From positions 5,946,501-6,010,500 of the forward strand of contig CM065815.1 in assembly GCA_033398695.1 (NCBI GenBank): a DNA stretch of 64,000 nucleotides, written 5' to 3'. The DNA is from Orobanche coerulescens. Lineage: Eukaryota > Streptophyta > Magnoliopsida > Lamiales > Orobanchaceae. The notes beneath the pieces were generated by a model that had not been told where the DNA came from, searched no databases, and saw nothing but the letters and a program-made list of their open reading frames with translations. Within the stretch, counting starts at the first letter, position 1, and each line of letters opens with the position of its first letter. Of the stretch, positions 20,600 through 31,688 are shown piece by piece. Made by a program: the position numbers and the translations under genes.

Positions 20600-22639
20600 A
20601 TGATCATCGGTCCAAGCGCCGAAAAAGGCATCCATCCGAGAAGCCACCACTTCCTATCACGGACCGAGCGCCGAGCGAAGGGTTTCTATCGGTGGCGAAG
20701 AAGCCCCAAAACCCCAGTGGCAAGAACTTTTGAAGAATCCGACGCAGGCGGCTTGGACCATCCCCATTCAGACGCACTTGTCATCACTCTGCCCATAATG
20801 GGGATCCCGGTCCACAGGGTATTGGTGGACTCCGGGGCTTATGCAAGCATCATTTACCTTCATACCCTTCGTAGGATGAAGGTAGACCAATCGTATGTCC
20901 GGCCCTGCAACGAGGACATCCGGGGATTTGCCAACTGCCGCACCTCCCCGCTGGGGGAAATTGACCTCGCCCTGGAATTTGGTCAGGGGCCGGTCAGAAG
21001 AACGATGATCACAACCTTTAAGATCATCGACGTGCACAGCGACTACAATGCCATCGTAGGCCGACCTGTGATGTCGAGGCTGAGAGCCACTCAGTCTACC
21101 TACCACCTGTGCATGAAATTCCCTACCCCGGACGGCGTCGGGGTACACAGAGGGGATCAAAGGGCTACCCGGGAATGCAATCTCAGCATCCGGGCTCGCG
21201 AGATCAACGCCGCAGAAGCCATCCCGGAAAATCTGCCGGAAGAAATGGAGACCACCAACTCCGTACAACAGACGGGACACACCCTGCTTGACCAGGGGGC
21301 CGACGGTCCCGGGGCCCCCGGAATAAGAATCGGACAGGCGGCGAACCGCGGCCGTAGGCCCGAGAAAGAGCCGATCTTAGAAGAAGATCCCATTGACCCG
21401 CGGTATCAAAATCCAAAAGGAAAAATCCGCCACGCTGAGCCAACAGAAGAATTGGACCTGGTCGACGTGGATTCATCTAATCCCGCCCGACGGCTAAAGA
21501 TCGGCCACAACCTCCAAGAACCGATCCGCTCCGAGCTTGTCTTCCATCTAAGACAAAATCTGGATGTCTTTGCTTGGACCCATTCTAATATGTCGGGGAT
21601 TGATCCGGAACTGGCATGCCACCGACTGAACATCGACCCCAACTCAAAACCGGTCATCCAGAAGAGGAGAAAGATGGGGCCCGAACGACAGAAAGGGCTG
21701 GAAGAGGAGGTAGAAAAGCTAATTGATAACGGGTTTATTCGGGAAGCCCAATACCCGACCTGGGTAGCCAACCCGGTTCTGGTAAAGAAGCCGACCGGGC
21801 TATGGAGGCTCTGCATTGACTTCTCCAACCTGAATAAAGCCTGCCCAAAAGATAGCTACCCGCTCCCCCATATCGATTACATGGTAGATGCAACGGCCGG
21901 GCACGAGCTAATGAGCTTCATGGATGCCTATTCTGGATACAACCAGATCCCAATGCACTCCGATGAGGAAAATACCTCCTTCTACTCGGCCCGTGGCTTA
22001 TACTGCTACCGGATGATGCCTTTCGGGCTCAAGAATGCCGGCGCGACATATCAACGCCTGGTAAATAAAATGTTCAATAGCCTGATAGGTCATACTATGG
22101 AAGTATATGTAGATGACATGTTAGTTAAATCTTTGCGCTCGGCCGACCATGTACATGACCTCAATAAAATGTTTGCTATTTTGCGAGAGTATAAGATGAA
22201 GCTAAATCCTAAGAAATGTTCCTTCGGGGTAGGTTCTGGAAAATTCCTCGGCTACATGGTAAGCCAAAGAGGGATTGAAGCCAACCCCGATAAAATTAAG
22301 GCAGTAGCCGAGCTCGTTCCCCCAAACTCGGTCAAAAAGGTGCAAAGCCTAACTGGCCGCCTAGCCGCACTGAGCCGTTTCATCTCCCGCTCAACGGATA
22401 AGTGCAAACCTTTCTTTGAGGCGATAAAGAAGAACAAGGATTTTCAATGGACAGAACCTTGCCAAAAAGCCTTCGAAGCTATCAAGAAAGTCCTAGCGGA
22501 AGCTCCGATCATGCAGAGACCGTCCCGAGGGGAACTTCTTAACTTATATCTCGCGGTCTCTGACTCCGCACCGCGCCGCCTGATTCGAACGGAGAATGCG
22601 GTGCAACATCCGGTCTATTATGTGAGTCGCCCTTCATGA
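20600..22639 (+). pseudogene. pol: Element B pol, part 1: aspartic protease, reverse transcriptase, start of RNase H
   Basis: The open frame of 679 codons carries an aspartic protease with VLVDSGA (residues 76-80), and a reverse transcriptase from about residue 375 to 560. RT motifs seen are LCIDFSNLNKACPKDSYPLP (405-424), MDAYSGYNQI (441-450), RMMPFGLKNAGATYQRL (471-487) and the catalytic YVDDM (503-507). The Tat-typical 'ACPKDSYPLP' supports the lineage. RNase H begins near residue 600 (LYLAVSDSAP) but its core is deleted there and the frame stops at 22639. The RT copies element RNA into cDNA in the particle. Confidence 0.92.
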
Positions 22640-22926
22640 TGCCGAGCTCGAGATATGTCCCGATGGAAAACCGCCTATGCGCTCATAATGGCATCCCTAA
22701 GTTGAGGCCCTACTTTTTGGAACATCGTAGTCGTCTTAACCAACTATCCATTAAAATGTGTTATGCACCGACCTGATGTTTCCGGCTGGATGGTAAAATG
22801 GGCCGTCGAACTGGGACAATTTGACGTCACTTACGAATCGCGCACTGCTATAAAGGGACAAGCCCTTGCGGACTTCATTGCAGAGTTCACGCCCGCAATT
22901 GCCCAGGAGGACGACCGATCAGAAGA
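22640..22926 (+). pseudogene. pol: Element B gypsy RNase H end and connection domain, frameshifted
   Basis: Signal is split over frames: an RNase H tail around 22650-22760, then the clean stretch MHRPDVSGWMVKWAVELGQF and ALADFIAEF from 22763. The last words are typical of the linker between the two RNase H domains of Tat elements. Confidence 0.75.
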
Positions 22927-23562
22927 ATGGTCACTCTACGTGGATGGGTCCTCTACCACGACCGATCGGGTGCGGGAATAGTCCTTGTTAGTCCCGACCG
23001 CACTGCTCGCTCGGCTATTCGCCTGAGTTTCCCAACCACCAACAATGAGGCAGAATACGAAGCTCTCTTAGCTGGTCTAGAAATGGCGACCTCTCTCGGC
23101 CTTACCCGCCTCACCATCCTGAGTGATTCTCAGTTGATGGTCAACCAGATCAACGGCGAATACGAAGCCAAAGAGCCTAAACTGGTAAAGTACCTCAACC
23201 TGGCCCGAGCCCGGCTGCAAGGTTTTCAGGAAACTATACAACATATTCCCCGAACGGAAAACATTCAGGCCGACTCTCTGGACAAACTTGCATCCAGCGC
23301 CGGGGCCGAGCATATGGATGAGGTCAGCATAGGGTATCACGCCTCATCGGCCCTGGAGATGGCCGAAATCCAAGCAGCGGAACAGTCAGAACCGCGAGGG
23401 TGGATGCAGCCTATAATGCAATACCTGCAAAGCGGCATTTTACCCGAAGACCGAGCGCAAGCAAGATCCTTACGAACTCGGGCCGCCTGTTCACTATCGT
23501 GGACGGAGCATTATATAAAAGAGGATATTCGGTTCCCACGCCAAGTGCCTATCCGAATCTGA
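22927..23562 (+). pseudogene. pol: Element B second (archaeal-type) RNase H, one frameshift
   Basis: The domain starts in the previous frame at WSLYVDGSSTT (about 22927-22965), shifts frame near 22970, and continues GAGIVLVSPDRTARS, NNEAEYEALLAGLEMA, LTILSDSQLMVNQI, and NIQADSLDKLAS. Catalytic acids of the RNase H fold are visible: D in YVDGS, E in NEAEYEAL, D in SDSQL, D in QADSL. A second RNase H of this type is a mark of Tat retrotransposons. Confidence 0.85.
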
Positions 23563-24622
23563 AGCCGAATATGCCCTCAGAGAGGTGCATGAGGGTATAT
23601 GCGGAAACCACCCCGGCGGCCAGGCGTTGGCCTACAAGTTAATCCGACAAGGCTACTATTGGCCCGATCTAAAAAAAAATGCCATTGCGCTCGTACGAAA
23701 ATGTGTCCGGTGCCAAATCTTTGCCCCACAGATCCGATCCCCCCCGGAAGCCCTCACGTCCGTATATTGTCCATGGCCATTCGCCAAGTGGGGAATCGAC
23801 TTGATCGGCCCTCTGCCTAGGGGACGGGGAGGAGTGCAATACGCAATCGTCGCAGTCGACTATTTTACGAAATGGGCCGAGGCCGAACCTATGGCACGAA
23901 CAACCGAACAGAAGATAGTCGACTTCATATGGAAGTCAATCATATGCCGGTTCGGAATCCCTCAATCCATTATCTCGGATAATGCGAAACAGTTTGACAA
24001 CAAGAAATTCCGATCTTTCTGCGACGGTCTCCAAATTCGAAATAACTTTTCCACGCCCTATTATCCACAATCTAACGGGCAGGTGGAGGCAGTCAACAAG
24101 ATCTTAAAGCAACATCTCAAGACTCGCCTATAGGAACTCAAGGGTTCTTGGTCAGAAGAACTCCCCGGGACCCTATGGGCCTACCGAACAATGCATAGAT
24201 CCGCCACCGGAGAAACGCCTTTCTCCTTGGCTTTCGGCTCTGAAGCCGTTATCCCGGTCGAAATCGGGGCACCTACCTACCGAGTAGCACATTTTGAAGA
24301 ACAGGATAACGGCTTGGCCCTCCAAGTGAACCTGGACCTCCTTGCCGAAAAACGAGCTCAGGCAGAAATGCGAAACGCCGTATACAAAAGAAGGAGTGAA
24401 AAATATTACAACTCCAAGGTTCACCCGAGAAGATTCCAGGTCGGCGACCTAGTCCTAAAGAGGGTTTTGGGCCCGGATCCCGGGCCGCTCAAGCCCAAGT
24501 GGGAAGGGCCGTATAAAGTTAGTGAAGTCCTTCAGAATGGAGCCTACCGGCTGGAATATCTGACCGGCCAAAGATTAACTTACCCGTGGAACGCTATGTA
24601 TCTAAAAAGGTATTATCAATAA
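23563..24622 (+). pseudogene. pol: Element B integrase, one amber codon
   Basis: Frameshifts precede the zinc-binding part (HEGICGNH ... CVRCQ, about 23585-23715, HHCC type). The catalytic core has D in GIDLIGPLPRG, D in SIISDNAKQFDN and E in SNGQVEAVNKIL. TAG at 24131-24133 interrupts it, but the same frame resumes (WAYRTMHRSATGETPFSLAF) to the C-terminal region (FQVGDLVLKRVLG, PKWEGPYKVSEVL) and stops at 24622. No chromodomain, as expected for Tat elements. The enzyme inserts the cDNA into the genome. Confidence 0.88.
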
Positions 24623-24657
24623 GAATTTGATGTTATTCCCTGTCTCAATACTGGTAC

Positions 24658-25040
24658 ACCTCATAAGACCGGCTCCTCTGGCACTATAAGACCGAGCTCG
24701 TCTCGGCACCTCGAAAGACCGGCTCCTCCGGCACTATAAGACCGAGCTCGTCTCGGCACCTCGAAAGACCGGCTCCTCCGGCACTATAAGACCGAGCTCG
24801 TCTCGGCACCTCGAAAGACCGGCTCCTCCGGCACTATAAGACCGAGCTCGTCTCGGCACCTCGAAAGACCGGCTCCTCCGGCACTATAAGACCGAGCTCG
24901 TCTCGGCACCTCGAAAGACCGACTCCTCCGGCACTATAAGACCGAGCTCGTATCGGCACCTCGAAAGACCGGCTCCTCCGGCACTATAAGACCGAGCTCG
25001 TCTCGGCACCTCAACTGACCGGCTCCTCCGGCACTATAAG
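24658..25040. repeat. 50-bp tandem array (about 7.5 units) of element B
   Basis: Head-to-tail units of exactly 50 bp (CACTATAAGACCGAGCTCGT...). They are nearly identical to each other. They start just after the pol stop and end about 200 bp before the antisense gene stop. Same unit and place as 1831-3175 in element A. Confidence 0.94.
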
Positions 25041-25235
25041 TCGGAGCAACCAAGAACGATAAAAAAGCACAACGAAAACGGCAAAAAAGATCTTATTTCA
25101 TCAAGTCGTTGCTACAAAATACAGACGATTACAAAAGACCTGAACCAGGTTGGCACGCAGGCCGTACATCAGATGAAACAAAAGAAAAACAAAAATAGGC
25201 ACGCAGGCCATGTTAGAAGCAAAATCTAAAGGAAA

Positions 25236-27411
25236 CTACTCGGCCCCGTCATCCCGGCCGGCCGCCTGAAAAGATTGCCCCTCGCCTTCACCTTGCGGAG
25301 CCCGACTGGCATCCTCACCCTCGGCCGCCTTCGGCTCGTCGGCCCCGGCAATGTCAACATGAAGGTCGGCCGCTTGAGAGGTGATGTAAGCCTCAATCTC
25401 CTGAACGGTCTTACCACCTTTCATAAGATCTAAAATCTCGAAACAAGTGGAGACGTAGTTCAGATTGATCAGCTCCTCAAAAGCAGGCGTCTCCTTGAAG
25501 GCCTCCACCCCTTCGGCACGGCCCCTAGCATAGCTCGAAGCCTCGCAGCTGTTGAGGCGCTCGGTCAGGCTGTCGACCTGGGCCTTGGTCTCTTTCAAAT
25601 GATCCTCGTGCTCGGCCCGGATTTCCAAGCACTGCTTCTGCGCCTGATCGGCCGCATCGGTCAGCTCCTCGGCCTTCAGCCTCCATATGTCGGCCTGGAG
25701 GGCCCGACCGTCCAAAAGCTCCATCTCGCCCCTCAGGGAGGTTATCTCCCCCTCGAGAGACTTGATCAAAGAAGGGCACAGGTGATGCTCCTCCTGTAAA
25801 GCCTTGAGGTCGGCCTCCGTCTTCTTGTGCCTCTCGGACGAGGCCAGAAACTCATTGGAGGCCTTCACATAGGTGCACATGGCCCGGCCGACTGTGGCAT
25901 TTCCGAATCGACCGCTCGGCCGGATCCATATCGTTGGTCATCATTTCCAGCTTGGGAGTCCAACCCCGGATCGGAATATGACTAGAAATAGCCACCCCAG
26001 GAGGGACCCGACTGAGCATCTCAGGAGTCGGGGTGGCGGCCCGGACATAGTCCAGGAACCAGCGCGGCCGTCGCCCCTTCATCTGGTCACATGGCTCCAC
26101 CCGCTCCTGGTTGACCGGAAGATAATGGCCCTCCAAGTCAATAACGGGCTCCTCCCGATCTGCCCGGACAGGAGTCGGGGCGGACACTACAACTTCAGGG
26201 GCAGACGAACCCTCGGCCTTGTTCGCACTGTCCTCAAGCACAGTCTCCACCCTCTTGCGCTTGCCGACCCGCTCCCTCCGCTCGGCAGCCTCAGCTGCCA
26301 GCCTTGCCACACGCTGCGCGGGCGTCTCCTTCCGATCGGATGAAGTCTTTGCCTTAGGAGCTGGAAAAGGAAGACATGTCAAAAAAAAAAAAAAGGTACC
26401 TGAAGAAGACATTGTGCTCGGATCGGTCTCTCTAAGTCCGGCCGCCCAAAGATTCTCCTCGGACACTAAAAGATGAAACTTCCTTTGCTCCAGAGGAAGG
26501 CCCAAAAGCTGCTCGACCCAGTCGTCGAAATCGCGTAAGTCTCTCGACGCAGGATGCGTTACGCAGTGCAACAAATGATGAGCGTTAGACAAAAAAGGAA
26601 CAAAAACAAGAAATACCACACTTACTCATTTTGGCCGTAAAAAAGCACAGGAATCCGTAGCTCGGCATCTATCACCCCCGGCTCCCACTCATCCAAAGAA
26701 CTCCTCCACGGCCCCCCGATAAAGAACCACTGTTCTTTCCAGCTATGAATGGTCTCGGGTACCCCCACTAGCTCCTTGTGCATAGCATGCCGGGTCGTCA
26801 GATAAAACCAGCCCGAGCCGGACCTACCAACCGACCTCCATAGATAGAGGCTGTTGAACTCCTCAAAGTTGGGCTCGGGCCAACCGTGCTGATTAAAAAG
26901 AATAAAAAGGCCCACCACCCGAGCCCAGGAATTTGGATGTATCGGGGGGACAGGAAGGCCCCACCGCCTTAGCCACCGGAAAGAGTCAACTAAGCGAAAC
27001 CAAGCCCGGCCAAGAAGAGCGGTAATACACCGCTGCAACCAACGGCGATCAGGCCTCTCCTCGGGATTCGAGCAAACATCCGCACTCGCCGAATTTTAAA
27101 TCGCAGCCGCCAGCCGCCATTGTTCCTCCGTAACGTTACTCGGAATCGGCCGAGTCCCACTCGCCTCCACCAAAGGGGCCGGACGAGGGCGAGCCCGGCC
27201 ACCACCGGCTCGACTCTCTCCACGGAGTTTCTCCGACAATCACAACGGCGCCACCATTTCCACTTCCCTGCATCCCGGCGACTTCACAAAGTCGTCTCCC
27301 TCTTCCTCAACACTCCGGTCGACGGAGCTTCGCCAATCGATAGATCCGCCACACCTGCGGCGGTCCGGCGACACGGCCAAAACCACCTGTCTCGTCCCTT
27401 GTCTCCGACAT
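25236..27411 (-). pseudogene. Antisense extra gene of element B: gypsy-type plant mobile protein with coiled coil
   Basis: Orthologous to the gene at 3340-5538. The start MSETRDETGG is at 27411, after which about 370 bp are frameshifted. The Transposase_28-like domain is clear from 27000 to 26630 (PIHPNSWARVVGLFILFNQ, WKEQWFFIGGPW). A donor ATGA|GTAAGT sits at 26625, matching intron 1 of the A copy; the acceptor AG of the A copy is altered here. Exon 2 holds DDWVEQLLGLPLEQRKF and LAAEAAERRERVGKRKR, then a frameshift near 25870-25880. The coiled-coil half is open (LKALQEEHHLCPSLIKSLEG ...) and stops at 25236. A 39-bp T-rich block (26361-26399) with GT/AG ends is again a multiple of three. Function unknown. 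Confidence 0.75.
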
Positions 27412-27556
27412 CTTAAATAGATAAGAAAAAAGAAAGAAAAGCGAGCTTACGGAAGGTCGGTGAAATCGAAAAGAAGAAAAAGTCGCGAAAAAATTTCTTT
27501 CTCTCGCAACAATACGTAAAAATGGCGGAGGAAACACCGAAAGAGGAGACAACATC

Positions 27557-27564
27557 TATTTATA
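27557..27564 (-). promoter_or_regulatory. TATA box of antisense gene, element B
   Basis: TATAAATA on the minus strand, 146 bases before the ATG at 27411; the counterpart in element A is at 5674-5681. Confidence 0.65.
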
Positions 27565-27815
27565 GGAAATGTAGGCATTAAATGCCGCGCGTGAAGCGAG
27601 AAATTCTACCAACTGTCGCGGGATTCGAGAACGCGTGAGCGCGCCGCCCAAGATTCTTGCGCCACGCGTCCCCCACATGATGACCCCTAAAACCAGTGGA
27701 AGCATGCGACGCGACTCGAAGAGACGTCTGCTCGAAAGGTCTTATCCTCTCACAAACAGACGGTCTCAACACCAAACGACTCCGGCCAGCCAAGACGGCC
27801 CTGGATCGGGGCCCT

Positions 27816-28562
27816 TGTTGGTAGCCCATCCTACTCGTAATCCATGTAGGCACTCCAGCAGCTAAACCGGCCGAACAGAACCTCAAGTCGGACCGACAAA
27901 GAACCCGATTTCCAACCGGGCTCACTAAACCGAAACGGACGGTGACTCCAAGGCCGACCCAGATCGACCCAGAAGGCCGAGCAGAGAAAGGACGAAAATG
28001 TCCCGATTCAAGACTACGGCGGGACCGGCCTGAACGGCGGGAGACCCGGCCGACCAGAGCGGCGTGGGGCCCGAGGACCGACCCTATCGGATAGACATCA
28101 CCGGAGGTCGGCAAAACAGACCCGCATGCCAATTAACGCATGCGATCACGCCCTTCCCAAGGCACTCCTTAAAGGCCGCCACGTGTCCAAGACTTAAATG
28201 CAGATCGACAAGTGTTATGGGCATATTCCCAAACATGCGCCACCGTCATCTCTCCACCTACCAAATTGTCTATATATGGAAGAAATGAACAGTAAAAAGA
28301 GATCTTTGGATTTTGAGCATTAATAAGAGAGAGAGAGAAAAGAGAGATTGGAGATATACTGAAAAAGAACAAAAAAGACTTGTAATCAACAAGCAATTTG
28401 GATAGACCGGCACACATTATTCTGCTCGGCTCTATGCTATCAAAAGGTCATTAATAAAATTTAGTGATCAAATATCTTCCACTTTATTTGTTATTTTCTA
28501 CGTGTCTTCGATCCATTTGTCCCGATCAGCACACGTGACGTTGACCAAACCAGACGTCAACA
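27816..28562 (+). repeat. Element B 3' LTR
   Basis: 747 bp, TGTTGGTAGCCC... to ...CGTCAACA, preceded by a polypurine-like 'ggatcggggccct' tract. TATA box CTATATATG near 28270-28278. Confidence 0.94.
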
Positions 28563-28567
28563 GCTCC

Positions 28568-28916
28568 GACGGCCCGACGACAAAGAAAACTATTCAAGGT
28601 ACCCCAGTTATCCTTTCGAGCTTGGACAAATAATATATACCTTTCGAGCTTGGACAATCGTTGCTTTGTATAGAGCCGAGGTTTCTGGATATACAGCCAG
28701 CACGTGTATTCCAGGAGGGAAGTCTTGGACATTAGAGAGATCAGTCCGCTTGGGAAATGGTGTAATATGTGTCATAGGAAGCTTGTATTTTATGTGAGCA
28801 AGCGAAGAATGTTAACATTACGCGCAGAGTAACTATAAAACGACATATCAATTTTTTTTTCTTATTTTGTAAGTTAACTAAAAGATTAAGAATGTGAGGG
28901 AAGAAATAGCCAAAAC
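28568..28916. other. Flank between element B and next hAT, nothing recognised
   Basis: A doubled phrase 'cctttcgagcttggacaa' occurs at about 28612 and 28641. No gene or element ends are visible. Confidence 0.5.
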
Positions 28917-29847
28917 TAGGGCTGTCAAACCGGTCGGGTATACCCGGGTTCGACCCGGTTCGACTCGGTTTTCTTGAGTTCGACTCGGTTCCGTGATCGC
29001 GAACCGGTCGAGTTCGGCACGCACTGTGAGCTCGTTTTCGTAGTCGGGTCGGGTCGGGTATACTCGACTACCCGTCGGAGTGCTCGACTTGATGACCCGG
29101 ATTCGGCTCGGCCCGTCACTTACCCGACTCGACTAGGGTTAATTAAACTTCACTTCATAGTTCTCAATTCAGTCTTTCATTCTTACCCACATGCTTCACT
29201 GCTGTGTGATGCCGTTCTTTCATTCAACTTTCAAACACACACACACCCCGACACACACGAGTCACGACTCGATCCACTGTCCCGAGCAGCCATACCTGTA
29301 ATATCCGCAATTTTCGATTTTTGGTAAATTTCTTTTTTCGGCCGGAGTCCGTTTTGACGGCTCGCTCATGACCGTTTCGTCATTCTGAGAATGATTAATT
29401 CTACACTTTTTGTCATCCGAGTTCGTTTCGGTGTTGTTTTGTTGAGTTCTGTGCTTTTTAGCGACTTTTCCGCACTTGAGTTCGATTCTTGCGAATCTCG
29501 TCCAAATCATTGCTTTGAAGTTTCCCGCAAGTCCGTTTAACTTTGTTAGACGTGTTGTGAACTTCGGTTTGGTCATTCGATCACGATCGTGATTTCCGCT
29601 TGGGCCATTTTGTAATTTCTTGAAAGTTACGGGTATCCATATCTCAGTATTTGTCGCCTTGACCCTTTTCTTGGTCGCGGCATTACGTTTTCATCTCGAG
29701 TCGTTGACGCCGTCCGCGAACTTTTCGCCGTGTCCGCTCCGTGCGTTTTGGAAATCGAGGCGTCGGTCGTGGGCGGCCGAAAGCACGGCCGGACGGCTGC
29801 GGATCGCCGGACGAGTCTTGACATCGCCGAGCAGCACGGCAGAACCG

Positions 29848-30274
29848 GCGAGCGCACGCCACGGCCGGACAGGCCAAGGCTAGCTTCAGCAGTGTAGCGC
29901 ACGCTGCCGAGTCCGGCCAACAGACGCTATCGCCCGGGCGAGGTATTCGAGGTTCTCGACTCGGCCAGATCGGCGGGTAGCGCACGCCATCTGTCGGCCG
30001 TAGCGCGCGCTAACCGGCAGGGGTAGCGCCGCCGGCCGACTAGCGACGCACGGATGAGTTGTCGATCCAGTGGCTACCGACAGTCGGCTAGCGCACAGAA
30101 GCTTCCGGCCGTAGCGCACACTAGCGGGAGACGGCGGTCGAGTCACGGTCGGCGAATTGGTCGGTGGTGCCGGGTCATGCGGGCCATGGCCGAGAGTGCT
30201 CGGCCGAGCATCGGCCGATAGCGCACGCTGTCGGGAAGGCTAGCGCACGCTAGTTCCGGCCCAAGATATAAATG
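29848..30274 (+). promoter_or_regulatory. GCGCACGCT cluster and TATA box in LARD 5' LTR
   Basis: About eight exact or near copies of AGCGCACGCT occur in both phases, the last two (29-30 bp apart) directly before GATATAAATG. Position in U3 upstream of the TATA box suggests binding sites or an enhancer array. The equivalent in the 3' LTR is 36241-36660. Confidence 0.55.
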
Positions 30275-30946
30275 ACAGACAATGACTTTCTCCGTCATTT
30301 TCATTTCATTTCTCTTGATCATGGTCGGGTTTCGGAGGAGACGAAACCATGTTGTTGAACAACAAATCCATGAAGTTCTTGAGGTTATATCGTTGATCAA
30401 TCATCCTATAACATCCTTCGATCCAGCGAATCAAGGTTAGATCTTTAGAACCCTACTTTTGGGCAGATTTTGGGATTTTCGCGTTTTTGTCCGATTCGTT
30501 CCGTTTTGTCGATTAATTCATGATGAACATGATTAATCTTGTTGGTATTCTTAGTTTCCCTACGGATTCATGGTATATTTCGTGATTTTTACGGAATCGA
30601 GAGGGTTTGGTTGTGGTCCGCCCTCGTTGTTGTTTATATACGAATATACATGAATCGTAGGCGGGTTTTCGGGTGTATTCCAATTCCGTATTCATTTAGA
30701 AATGGTTGTGATTGTATTTTTCGAATCGTTAGGTTCGGTTTCATTGGTTCCTAGCGTTCGTCGGTGACTTTCCTTTCCGTTCGTTGCGTCGTCAATAATT
30801 CAAGGCAAGTATTTTTGGAAACCTTTATGCTTAACGTGGAATGGTAATGTATTTTGTGTGTGATTTGCTCACCTCGTGTTGGTCCGACGGGATCAAGGAG
30901 GGAATCCAAAGGTTTGCGTCCCGGATTCATGAGTTTGTTTAGCTAG

Positions 30947-31106
30947 CCAGTGCGGGAGGGTCCTTAGAGGCCTCGTGCGGGAATTTATGATATGACTCTG
31001 TTCCCAAGGCGATGCATGTGCGTGTTTTGCTTTATAATATATCCAGTGCGGGAGAGTCCTTAGAGGCCTCGTGCGGGAATTTATGATATGACTCTGTTCC
31101 CAAGGC
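30947..31106 (+). repeat. 64-bp direct repeat inside LARD LTR
   Basis: Two copies of the block starting CCAGTGCGGGAG(G/A)GTCC and ending GTTCCCAAGGC, 96 bp apart, separated by a 32-bp spacer. The 3' LTR has the same pair at 37336 and 37432. Confidence 0.9.
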
Positions 31107-31676
31107 AAAATTGTTTGACTGTTTATTTCCGGAAAAGACATGTCTTGTTTTGGTTTTCGAAATGATATTGGTGCATGTACTATGATATGTGTAAGTGATT
31201 GGTTTGCCTTGAATACTTGTACTAGCGTAATTGCTAACCCCTTTGGGGACCCGTTGTCGGGGAAATTCTTGTTATGGATTTCAGGTTATGTTCAAATGCA
31301 TTTGAGCGGGCACTGGGATGGTACGAGGATGTCGGCCAAGGTTGTTGACATGTGCAATTGAGTCTTGTTATTTCCTACTGTCTCTTTTGATGTGGATGTT
31401 TTCCAAATTGTAAACTTATAGATTGTACTCGCGAGTACTTAGGCTTTTCCTTTCGGATTGTGTTTGGACTTCGTTGGAGTTACCGTATTTGTCGGTTGAT
31501 GTTTATTATGCCGGTTGTACCGGACGTGTTGTTTTATGTTCTTGTTGTTAACAATTGTTTCCTTGCTAACCGAGACGGTTAGTCGAGAGGTGTTTTCTTG
31601 TGTTAGCCTGGTGGATCCCATGTAGGGGTCCACGGCGCTGTAATACACCTCGAATATTTTGGGGGTGTTACAGAAA

Positions 31677-31688
31677 TGGTATCAGAGC
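31677..31688 (+). other. LARD primer-binding site (initiator Met tRNA)
   Basis: TGGTATCAGAGC is exactly complementary to the 3' end of plant initiator methionine tRNA, four bases after the LTR end. Confidence 0.9.

Larger units (their letters stand above)
18215..28562 (+). mobile_element. Element B: complete Ty3/gypsy Tat-type LTR retrotransposon, mutated
   Basis: LTRs at 18215-18974 and 27816-28562, with the perfect target duplication GCTCC at 18210-18214 and 28563-28567. Order: LTR, gag, protease, RT, RNase H, second RNase H, integrase, 50-bp tandem array, antisense extra gene, LTR. A second, archaeal-type RNase H after the normal one is a known trait of the Tat lineage. Several frameshifts and two amber codons make this copy non-functional. 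Length is 10,348 bp. Confidence 0.95.
29297..31672 (+). repeat. LARD 5' LTR
   Basis: 2376 bp, TGTAATATCC... to ...GGGGGTGTTACA. It carries a GCGCACGCT-rich zone (29848-30252), a TATA-like GATATAAATG (30265-30274) and a 64-bp direct repeat (30947-31010 and 31043-31106). Confidence 0.94.

Noticed and set aside
20768..21828. Minus-strand frames of 170 and 140 codons over pol of element B
   Set aside because: Shadows of the protease-RT frame.
29620..30146. Frames of 80-100 codons in the LARD LTRs
   Set aside because: They are not kept between the two LTRs and have no known domain; the GC-rich zone simply lacks stops.
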